Source: JALOOE01 sp964423545 (GTDB taxonomy: Bacteria; Chloroflexota; Anaerolineae; CG2-30-64-16). From it: DNA of 6,266 bases. A model generated the notes under the pieces. That model was not told where the DNA came from. It worked only from the letters and a program-made list of their open reading frames with translations, and ran no database searches. This document shows positions 1 to 5,426 of the stretch, in pieces (the first letter of the stretch is position 1; each line of letters begins with the position of its first letter). The stretch covers positions 1 through 6,266 of the forward strand of contig CAYRFV010000308.1 of the NCBI GenBank assembly GCA_964423545.1. Direction: 5' to 3'. A program made the translations under genes and the position numbers.

Positions 1-1590
1 GTCCTGAGGACAGAGGGCGACAACCGGCATGTGCTCGTCGATCAGCGCGATGGGGCCATGCTTCATCTCACCCGCCGCATACCCCTCGGCGTGGATGTAG
101 CTGATCTCCTTCAGCTTCAGCGCGCCTTCCAGGGCGATCGGATAGTTGATGCCGCGACCCAGGTACAGGAAGTTGGTGTACTGGAAAAAGCGCTGCGCCA
201 GATCCTCATACAGCTTGTGGGTCGCCGGATCGAGCAGACGGCCGACCAGCGCGGGCAGCGCAGCCAAATCATCGAGAAGCGTCCGGCGCGCCGCTTCCGG
301 AAGCACGCCGCGCAGCGACCCCAGGCAGACGGCTAGCAGATACTGGTCGACAAGGGAGGCAGTGAACGCCTTGGTCGACGCCACCCCGATCTCTGGCCCG
401 GTGTGCATGTAGATGACGCTGTCGCTCACCCGCGACGCCTGGCTGCCGATCACATTCACGATCGTCGCCAGGTGGGCGCCCTTGTTCCGACCCTCCTCCA
501 TCGCCGCCAGCGTGTCCACCGTCTCGCCGGATTGGGTGATCGCGAGCATGAGCGTGTTCCGGTCGATGACAGGGTCACGATAGCGGAACTCGGAGGCGTA
601 CTCGACGCGCACCGGCAGCCGCGCGAGCTGCTCCACCATGAATGCGCCCACCAGCTCGGAATGATACGAGGTGCCGCACGCCACGCTGACGACTTGGGTC
701 AGTGCAGCAGCCCGCTCAGGCGTCAGTGCGAAACGTTCAAGGAAGACTTCGCCTGTGCCCAGGTCAACACGGCCGCGGATGGTGTCGGTCAGGGAATTGG
801 CCTGCTCGTAGATCTCCTTCTGCATGAAGTGCTTGTATTCGCCCTTAGCAGCCGAGATCGGATCCCAGGGAATCGCGTGGACCTGCGGCTGGATCGGCTG
901 GCCCTCAAGGGTGCTGAACGCGGCGCCGGTGCGCGTGACGATTGCAACCTGGCGGTTTTCCAGGAAGACCATCCGCCGCGTGTGCTCCAGGATGGCCGGC
1001 ATGTCGGAGGCGACGAACATCTCGCCATCGCCGAAGCCGACGGTGACGCCGCCCGCGTTGCCCAATCGCGCCGCCACCAGGGTCTCAGGTTCGCGCTGGG
1101 ATAGCACGACGACTGCGCTGGGGCCACGGAGCTGGGCCAACGCGAGACGCACCGCCTCCACCAGCGGCCGCCCGACCTGATAGTGGAGACCCACCAGGTG
1201 CGCGATCACCTCAGTGTCGGTGTCGGACTGGAAGTCGATTCCTTCCGCTTCCAGCTCGGCGCGCAACTCGCGGAAGTTCTCGACGATGCCGTTCTGAACC
1301 ACCACAAGCTGGCGCGAGAAGTCCATGTGAGGGTGGGCGTTGCGCTCGCTGGGCTTGCCGTGGGTGGCCCAGCGCGTGTGACCGATCCCGGTGTTCCCCT
1401 CGATCGGTGCCTCAGCCAGCCTGACTGCGAGGTTGCTCAATTTGCCGACATCGCGCCGGATCGCAATCTGCCCGTTCTGGAGGACGGCAATGCCAGCGGA
1501 GTCATAGCCGCGATACTCCAGTTTCCGCAGGCCGTCCATGATGAGCTGAGCCGCGTTCTGCGGACCGACATAACCCACGATGCCACACAT
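1..1590 (-). CDS. glmS: Glutamine:fructose-6-phosphate aminotransferase (GlcN6P synthase), 3' end beyond window
   Basis: This enzyme makes glucosamine-6-phosphate from fructose-6-phosphate and glutamine in the cytoplasm, the first committed step to UDP-GlcNAc. The frame is open for 530 codons from ATG 1590 to the left edge without a stop; the family is usually about 600 residues, so the C-terminal tail with the end of the second SIS domain is missing. The N-terminal glutaminase domain (about 1-230) starts MCGIVGYVG, with the catalytic Cys2 exposed after Met removal. It also shows TRWATHG (72-78), QNGIVEN (99-105, where E. coli has His before NG) and SDTDTEV (122-128). The isomerase part has CGTSYHS (305-311), TQSGET (352-357), EIGVASTKAFT (400-410) and a strongly conserved stretch around LEGALKLKEISYIHAEGYA (487-505) ending in KHGP. 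The start is supported by GGAGAAGG at 1594-1601. It is the last visible gene of the operon, 12 bases after plsC. Confidence 0.97.
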   Translation of the reverse strand, partial: MCGIVGYVGPQNAAQLIMDGLRKLEYRGYDSAGIAVLQNGQIAIRRDVGKLSNLAVRLAEAPIEGNTGIGHTRWATHGKPSERNAHPHMDFSRQLVVVQNGIVENFRELRAELEAEGIDFQSDTDTEVIAHLVGLHYQVGRPLVEAVRLALAQLRGPSAVVVLSQREPETLVAARLGNAGGVTVGFGDGEMFVASDMPAILEHTRRMVFLENRQVAIVTRTGAAFSTLEGQPIQPQVHAIPWDPISAAKGEYKHFMQKEIYEQANSLTDTIRGRVDLGTGEVFLERFALTPERAAALTQVVSVACGTSYHSELVGAFMVEQLARLPVRVEYASEFRYRDPVIDRNTLMLAITQSGETVDTLAAMEEGRNKGAHLATIVNVIGSQASRVSDSVIYMHTGPEIGVASTKAFTASLVDQYLLAVCLGSLRGVLPEAARRTLLDDLAALPALVGRLLDPATHKLYEDLAQRFFQYTNFLYLGRGINYPIALEGALKLKEISYIHAEGYAAGEMKHGPIALIDEHMPVVALCPQD

Positions 1591-1602
1591 AGACCTTCTC
1601 CG

Positions 1603-2307
1603 TCACTCCAAATACTCGAGCCAGCGGCGTCGCGCGGGATCAGCCTCGGCATAATCGCCCTTCATCGGATCGGGCAGCAGGGCGGCAAGCTGCGCCATCG
1701 CCTCCTCGGTGATTTGGCGCAGCTCCTCCCGCCCAGTCTGCTCGGGATGCGGTCCCGGCCAGAGAATGCGAAACGCTCGACCATAGGTGAGTTGCACGGG
1801 GGTGCGCTTGAGAAGCGGCACGGACCAGCGGAACTTAGGCGTGCCAGTGACCGCGCAGGGAATCCACCAGGCGTCCGGCGACCGCCGCCCGACGAAGGCC
1901 AACCCCTCCTTGGCAGCCTGAAGACTCCCGGTTGGACTGCGCGTGCCTTCCGGCGAGATCACCGAGATGTCACCGTCAGCGAGGAGCTCCCAGGTGGCGT
2001 TCAGCGCGGTGCGATCCACCATGCCGCGCGTGATGAAGATCACATGATAGCCGCGCAGCAGGATCCCCACCAGCGGCCATGAGGCGGCTTCGATCTTCGT
2101 GATCGGCACGTTGTACCGGTTCAGCTTGCCGCTGATCAGCACCGGATCGAGCCAATGCACATGGTTGTAATAGACGATGCCCCCGCCCTGTCGCGGGACG
2201 TTTTCCAGCCCCCGGATTTCGATCTTGACGAAGAGCCAGAGCAGAAAGCGCAAAACCAGGCCCCAGAAATAGCGTCCCACGGGTATCGGGTGTTTCCGCC
2301 GTGCCAT
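1603..2307 (-). CDS. plsC: 1-acyl-sn-glycerol-3-phosphate acyltransferase (PlsC/LPLAT family)
   Basis: This is a 234-residue acyltransferase that most likely acylates the sn-2 position of lysophosphatidic acid to give phosphatidic acid at the inner face of the membrane. The catalytic HX4D motif is seen as NHVHWLDP, with His49 and Asp54. Block II is degenerate (VIFITRG, 89-95). The phosphate-binding block III is PEGTRS (119-124), and block IV is IPCAVTG (149-155). A hydrophobic N-terminal helix at about 11-29 (GRYFWGLVLRFLLWLFVKI) would hold it to the membrane. I chose ATG 2307 because GAGAGG lies 8 bases before it. A TTG at 2325 would add six residues and overlap the upstream stop but has no visible ribosome site. 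It follows the kinase fusion by 14 bases and precedes glmS by 12. The acyl donor and exact acceptor cannot be read from the sequence. Confidence 0.93.
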   Translation of the reverse strand: MARRKHPIPVGRYFWGLVLRFLLWLFVKIEIRGLENVPRQGGGIVYYNHVHWLDPVLISGKLNRYNVPITKIEAASWPLVGILLRGYHVIFITRGMVDRTALNATWELLADGDISVISPEGTRSPTGSLQAAKEGLAFVGRRSPDAWWIPCAVTGTPKFRWSVPLLKRTPVQLTYGRAFRILWPGPHPEQTGREELRQITEEAMAQLAALLPDPMKGDYAEADPARRRWLEYLE

Positions 2308-2315
2308 GGCGCCAA

Positions 2316-2321
2316 CCTCTC
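2316..2321 (-). promoter_or_regulatory. Ribosome binding site of plsC (GAGAGG)
   Basis: GAGAGG on the minus strand ends 8 bases before ATG 2307 and directly abuts the stop codon (2322-2324) of the upstream kinase fusion gene. It decides for ATG 2307 over TTG 2325, and its position next to the stop suggests translational coupling. Confidence 0.75.
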
Positions 2322-3863
2322 TCAAATCGGACGGTGGGTTTGACTCCAGCGCTCCAGCAGCTGCCCGACAAGAGCCATGACCTCATCGATGCCCAGGTTG
2401 GTGCTGTCGATGATAATTGCGTCCGGCGCGACGGCCAGCGGCGAATGCTGCCGTCGCGAATCGATCTCGTCCCGGCGGCGAAGCTCGGCCAACACCTGGG
2501 CGCGGTCGGATTGCTCGCCTCGCGCAAGGCGCTCCTGATAGCGGCGTTCCGCCCGAACTTGCAGCGCAGCATCGAGATAGATCTTCAGATCAGCATCCGG
2601 CAGAACCACCGTGCCGATGTCGCGTCCCACCATGACAACCCGGCCGCCCTGGGCAATGCGGCGCTGCTGCTGCACCATCGCCTGGCGCACGCCGCGATAG
2701 GCTGACACCGGCGAGACAGCCCGCTCCACCGCCGGTCTGCGAATGTCCCAACTGATGTCCACGCCATCCGCCAGTACGGTCACGTCGCGGCCGTCCGCTA
2801 TCGTCGGCGACGCCACCTGGATCTCCACCTGCTCGGCGAGCGCCGTGACCGCGGCCTCATCGGCGACCTCCACATCGCGCGCCAGCACTGCGGCGGCCAC
2901 AGCGCGATACATCACCCCGGTGTCGAGATAGAGGTAGCCCAACTTGTGCGCCAGCCGCCCCCCGATCGTGCTCTTGCCGGAGGCTGACGGCCCATCGATC
3001 GCAATCGTGCTCGGCAGCAATGGCTTTGCTTCCCTTTCTGTGGTTGCCGCGCCGGAATCAGACGCCTGTCCGCCATAGGCCGCCTCGCGCAACGCCCTGA
3101 CCTCGCCTGGCGTCAGATCGCGCCACTTACCAGGGCGCAGTTCCCCCAGCACGAGCGGTCCGATGCCGATGCGGATCACGCGCAGGGCCGGGTGCCCCAG
3201 AAGCCCCATCATGCGCCGCAACTGGCGCTTGCGCCCTTCGTGCAGTACGACTCGCAGCCAACGGGTGGGGCGCCGACGCATCTGCGGTTCGCCGGGTCGC
3301 CCCGCTCCTGCTGAAGATGCCCCTGGAGGCCTGGCGAACTCACCCGGCGGCGACTTGAGCAACTCGACCCTGGCGGGCGCGGTCGGCCCGTCCTCCAGCA
3401 TGACGCCGTGCTGCCATCGGCGGATCTTCCTCGCATCGGGTACACCTTCGACCTGGACCAGGTATGTCTTCGGATGCTCGTGTTTGGGATGAAGCAGCCG
3501 CTGCGCCAGCTCGCCGTCGTTGGTCAGCAGCAGCATTCCCTCGCTATCATGGTCGAGCCGGCCCACCACGAACAGCCGCTCTGTCACCCTGACCAGCTCC
3601 TCCCACGAGGGATAGCCGGCGCGCGGGTCCCTGCCCGAAAGGTAACCTGCCGGCTTGTGGAACATGACGTAGCGTGTGCGCTCGGCGCGCAGCGGTTCGC
3701 CATCGACGCGCACTTCGGCGGCCGTCGGATCGACCCGGGAGCCCAGCTCGGTCACGACCTGGCCATCGACCGCGACGCGACCCGCGACGATCAGCGCCTC
3801 GCACGCGCGCCGGGAGCCCAGGCCCGCTTGAGCCAGCACCTTTTGCAGTCGCTCTTCAGCCAT
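2322..3863 (-). CDS. cmk: Fused RsuA/RluB-family pseudouridine synthase - cytidylate kinase
   Basis: One continuous 513-codon frame encodes two enzymes normally made separately. Residues 1-50 are an S4 RNA-binding domain (ERLQKVLAQAGLGSRRACE). Residues about 60-260 are an RsuA/RluB/RluE/RluF-type rRNA pseudouridine synthase with GRLDHDSEGMLLLTNDG (101-117), in which Asp104 is the expected nucleophile, and HEGRKRQLRRM (208-218). A Pro/Gly/Ala-rich insert lies at about 172-198. A linker rich in Ala, Gly, Ser and Glu (about 262-284) leads to a full-length cytidylate kinase (about 286-513), which phosphorylates CMP and dCMP. It shows the P-loop GPSASGKST (291-299), YLDTGVMYRA (312-321), VGRDIGTVVLPDADLKIYL (412-430) and RRDEIDSRRQHSPL (463-476). 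All key motifs of both halves are intact. ATG 3863 is the only ATG, GTG or TTG start in frame after the upstream stop, although its ribosome site is weak. Whether the synthase targets 23S or 16S rRNA cannot be told. The two genes are often neighbours in bacteria, so fusion of neighbours is the simple explanation. Confidence 0.95.
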   Translation of the reverse strand: MAEERLQKVLAQAGLGSRRACEALIVAGRVAVDGQVVTELGSRVDPTAAEVRVDGEPLRAERTRYVMFHKPAGYLSGRDPRAGYPSWEELVRVTERLFVVGRLDHDSEGMLLLTNDGELAQRLLHPKHEHPKTYLVQVEGVPDARKIRRWQHGVMLEDGPTAPARVELLKSPPGEFARPPGASSAGAGRPGEPQMRRRPTRWLRVVLHEGRKRQLRRMMGLLGHPALRVIRIGIGPLVLGELRPGKWRDLTPGEVRALREAAYGGQASDSGAATTEREAKPLLPSTIAIDGPSASGKSTIGGRLAHKLGYLYLDTGVMYRAVAAAVLARDVEVADEAAVTALAEQVEIQVASPTIADGRDVTVLADGVDISWDIRRPAVERAVSPVSAYRGVRQAMVQQQRRIAQGGRVVMVGRDIGTVVLPDADLKIYLDAALQVRAERRYQERLARGEQSDRAQVLAELRRRDEIDSRRQHSPLAVAPDAIIIDSTNLGIDEVMALVGQLLERWSQTHRPI

Positions 3864-3884
3864 CGTGAACTGCCAACCGAGCCA

Positions 3885-5018
3885 TCACGGACCCCACCAG
3901 ACAGCCAGCGGAGCCGAACCCAACGGCCGTCCGGCGAGAGTCAGCGTCAAGGTGCCCACGGGCAAGGTGCCGGTGAGCGCGGCCGCAGCGTCGAGCTGAC
4001 GCGTGACCTGCACCAGCGGCCACTGCCAGGCCGGCAGGAAAAGGTCGGTGCGCTCCGTAGGACGCAGGCGAACAGCGTGACCATCCGCGCCGGTCGTCCA
4101 GGCGAGCGCGTTGGCGGGCAGGTCGACGCTCTGCCATAGCCAGCCGGCCGTGGCGAAGTCCAACAACGCGCGTGCATCGGCATAGCGATCGGTGCTGCCC
4201 AAGATGACAACGAGCAGACGGTGGCCATTCCGCATCACAGACGCCACCAGGCACTCCCCGGCGCCATCGGTGGTGCCCGTCTTCACGCCATCCGCGCCGC
4301 GATACGCGCCAAGCAACTCGTTCGTATTGGTCAGCCGCCGGCCAGCGACCTGGGCTGTCGGCGTTGCAACGATCTGTGCCAGAAACGGGTAGGCAAAGAC
4401 TGCCCTGGCGAGCAGCGCGAGATCGGCAGCTGTGCTGACCTGCGCAGCATCATCCAGCCCGTGCGCGTTGGCGAACACCGTATGCTGTAGACCCAACGCT
4501 GCGCCCGTTTCGTTCATCAGCCGGACAAAGGCCGCCTGGTCGCCTGCCACATGTTCTGCGAGGGCCACCGCAGCGTCATTGCCAGACGGCAAGAGCAACC
4601 CGTAAAGCAGATCGCGAACTGTCATCGTCTCGCCTGCGGCCAAGCCCATGCGACTACCGGGCGTCGCGGCCGCACGGGGCGAGATAGTGACACGCTCATC
4701 GAGACCGGCGCGCTGCACGGTCAGCAGAGCCGTCATCAGTTTGGCAGTGCTGGCAGGCGGGAGCGGCTGGTTCGGCCTCTTGGCATAGAGCGTCTGTCCC
4801 GAATCGAGATCGATCACCAGGGCGGCTTTCGCCCCAACGTTCGGGGGACGCGTCAAGCGATATGCGCTCTGCACCTGTTCGGGATACATGCGCAGACCGC
4901 CGGGATGGCCTGCCGTTATCACAGGCGGACCGAAGCCGAGGGTGACCAGACAACTGAACAGCATCAATGACTTGACGCTTCGCAGTGCATGGGATAGAAT
5001 GCGAGCGAAACGAATCAC
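3885..5018 (-). CDS. D-alanyl-D-alanine carboxypeptidase (penicillin-binding protein, peptidase family S11)
   Basis: This secreted serine DD-peptidase (DacA/DacF type) removes the terminal D-Ala from peptidoglycan pentapeptides outside the membrane. The 377-residue product has an N-terminal export signal: a basic region with Arg3, Arg6, Arg13 and Lys16, then a hydrophobic core around 17-30 (SLMLFSCLVTLGFG). The penicilloyl-serine motifs are all present: STAK at 90-93 (Ser90 nucleophile, Lys93), SGN at 145-147 and KTG at 246-248. The last 100 or so residues look like the beta-rich C-terminal domain of PBP5-type enzymes. The protein ends right after it (AVWWGP), with no amphipathic anchor helix. 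The start is uncertain. I prefer GTG 5018 because it supplies the charged signal region; ATG 4964 or TTG 4967 would leave the hydrophobic core without charges. No Shine-Dalgarno is seen at the GTG. The frame stays open to 5276, but that part is antisense to the FmdB gene. It is the first gene of the operon. Confidence 0.93.
   Translation of the reverse strand: MIRFARILSHALRSVKSLMLFSCLVTLGFGPPVITAGHPGGLRMYPEQVQSAYRLTRPPNVGAKAALVIDLDSGQTLYAKRPNQPLPPASTAKLMTALLTVQRAGLDERVTISPRAAATPGSRMGLAAGETMTVRDLLYGLLLPSGNDAAVALAEHVAGDQAAFVRLMNETGAALGLQHTVFANAHGLDDAAQVSTAADLALLARAVFAYPFLAQIVATPTAQVAGRRLTNTNELLGAYRGADGVKTGTTDGAGECLVASVMRNGHRLLVVILGSTDRYADARALLDFATAGWLWQSVDLPANALAWTTGADGHAVRLRPTERTDLFLPAWQWPLVQVTRQLDAAAALTGTLPVGTLTLTLAGRPLGSAPLAVWWGP
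4972..5000 (+). promoter_or_regulatory. Sigma70-type promoter of the FmdB-family gene
   Basis: TTGACG (4972-4977) and TAGAAT (4995-5000) are separated by exactly 17 bases. Each differs from the sigma70 consensus at one position. Transcription would start near 5007, giving a leader of about 20 bases that carries the GAGG ribosome site. The whole promoter lies within the signal-peptide codons of the divergent carboxypeptidase gene. Confidence 0.75.
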
Positions 5019-5019
5019 T

Positions 5020-5023
5020 GAGG
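5020..5023 (+). promoter_or_regulatory. Ribosome binding site of the FmdB-family gene (GAGG)
   Basis: GAGG lies 7 bases before ATG 5031 and only 4 before ATG 5028. Normal spacing, and the family's usual MPLYEY amino terminus, favour ATG 5031 as the start. Confidence 0.65.
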
Positions 5024-5027
5024 TGTC

Positions 5028-5056
5028 ATGATGCCGCTGTACGAGTACCACTGCAA
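5028..5056 (-). promoter_or_regulatory. Weak candidate promoter of the carboxypeptidase operon
   Basis: On the minus strand TTGCAG (5051-5056, 3 of 6 consensus bases) and CATCAT (5028-5033, 4 of 6) are 17 bases apart. A start of transcription about 7 bases downstream of CATCAT would fall close to GTG 5018, so the mRNA would be leaderless or nearly so. This would fit the lack of a ribosome site there. The match is weak and could be chance. It lies inside the FmdB coding region. Confidence 0.25.
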
Positions 5057-5273
5057 TAACTGTGAAACGCGCTTCGAGATGCTGCGCCCCATGAGCCAGG
5101 CGGATAGCCCGGCTGCCTGCCCTCGCTGCGCCGAGATCACAGGGCGACGCGTGATTTCCTTGTTCGCCGCAGTGAGTCGAGACGCCAGTGGCGGCAGCCG
5201 CATGATCGCCAGCAGCGGGCCGTCCGGTTGCGGATCGTGCGCTGGCGGTCACTGCGCCACTTGCGCCCACTGA
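5031..5273 (+). CDS. FmdB-family zinc-ribbon protein
   Basis: This is an 80-residue protein of the FmdB/CxxC_CxxC_SSSS family, small zinc-ribbon proteins often annotated as putative regulators. The family is named after FmdB, described with formamidase/amidase genes in Methylophilus, and most members have no proven role. The amino terminus MPLYEYHCNNC is typical. Two CxxC knuckles, Cys8-Cys11 and Cys30-Cys33, would bind one zinc. A basic middle section follows, then a Cys/Gly-rich tail (GCGSCAGGHCATC, 66-78) as in many relatives. The promoter at 4972-5000, the ribosome site at 5020-5023 and the terminator at 5295-5322 make it a complete single-gene transcription unit. It diverges from the carboxypeptidase operon, with start codons only 12 bases apart, so the two may be controlled together. 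The family call is firm but the function is unknown. Confidence 0.9.
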   Translation: MPLYEYHCNNCETRFEMLRPMSQADSPAACPRCAEITGRRVISLFAAVSRDASGGSRMIASSGPSGCGSCAGGHCATCAH

Positions 5274-5294
5274 CACCTCGGCTCCGACATGGAT

Positions 5295-5322
5295 GAGGGG
5301 CGCCGCTACGGTGCCCCTCTTT
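5295..5322 (+). terminator. Intrinsic terminator after the FmdB-family gene
   Basis: An 11-bp stem pairs GAGGGGCGCCG (5295-5305) with CGGTGCCCCTC (5309-5319). It has one G-U wobble and a 3-base loop (CTA), and a short T run (5320-5322) follows. It begins 21 bases after the FmdB stop. The T run is short, so termination may be partial. On the opposite strand the stem is not followed by Ts, so it works mainly in the plus direction. Confidence 0.75.
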
Positions 5323-5425
5323 CAATCTCCCACCCGGTGACTGGCCCACCTGCGCTGCCGGTCGCAGCAGCGCGAATTCGCTCTGCCCGCTGTCGAAACT
5401 CGGCGACTTCGAACCGGGTGCTCAT
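5306..5425 (-). CDS. Possible 39-residue ORF downstream of the dehydrogenase
   Basis: A minus-strand ATG at 5425 begins one base after the dehydrogenase stop and opens a 39-codon frame ending in TAG at 5306-5308. The first 20 or so residues alternate charged and apolar residues (MSTRFEVAEFRQRAERIRAA) and could form a basic amphipathic helix; the rest is Gly-rich. The tight junction would allow coupling to the dehydrogenase, but no clear Shine-Dalgarno is visible and the stop sits in the loop of the FmdB terminator. I do not recognise the protein. It may be a real small gene or a chance frame in this 153-base gap. Confidence 0.25.
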   Translation of the reverse strand: MSTRFEVAEFRQRAERIRAAATGSAGGPVTGWEIERGAP

Positions 5426-5426
5426 C

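Larger units (their letters stand above)
1..5018 (-). other. Putative four-gene operon: DD-carboxypeptidase, pseudouridine synthase-cytidylate kinase, plsC, glmS
   Basis: Four genes in one direction are separated by 21, 14 and 12 bases, and no intrinsic terminator or promoter-sized gap lies between them. The first three follow an order that is common in bacteria, where pseudouridine synthase, cytidylate kinase and PlsC genes cluster. glmS at the end adds amino-sugar supply. The 12-base gap leaves no room for a glmS ribozyme leader. Co-transcription is an inference from spacing. Confidence 0.7.

Noticed and set aside
403..1104. Plus-strand frame of 233 codons
   Set aside because: It is the complement of glmS, which shows conserved motifs in every region; the plus-strand product is His/Arg-rich and resembles nothing.
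1591..1602. glmS ribozyme upstream of glmS
   Set aside because: Only 12 bases separate plsC and glmS, and they are filled by the ribosome binding site.
1183..2082. Plus-strand frame of 299 codons
   Set aside because: It runs antisense across both glmS and plsC, has no recognisable domain, and is explained by the high GC content.
2308..2325. TTG 2325 as the start of plsC
   Set aside because: It overlaps the upstream stop and has no visible ribosome site, whereas ATG 2307 has GAGAGG at 8 bases and gives a normal PlsC amino terminus.
3408..4139. Plus-strand frame of 243 codons
   Set aside because: It is antisense across the end of the carboxypeptidase gene and the start of the fusion gene, with no domain and no ribosome site.
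5028..5030. ATG 5028 as the FmdB start
   Set aside because: It would add one Met before the family-typical MPLYEY and leave only 4 bases after GAGG; ATG 5031 fits better, although 5028 is not excluded.
5019..5276. N-terminal extension of the carboxypeptidase frame (86 more codons up to 5276)
   Set aside because: It lies wholly antisense to the well supported FmdB gene, its residues look like no known domain, and it would bury the signal peptide in the middle of the protein.
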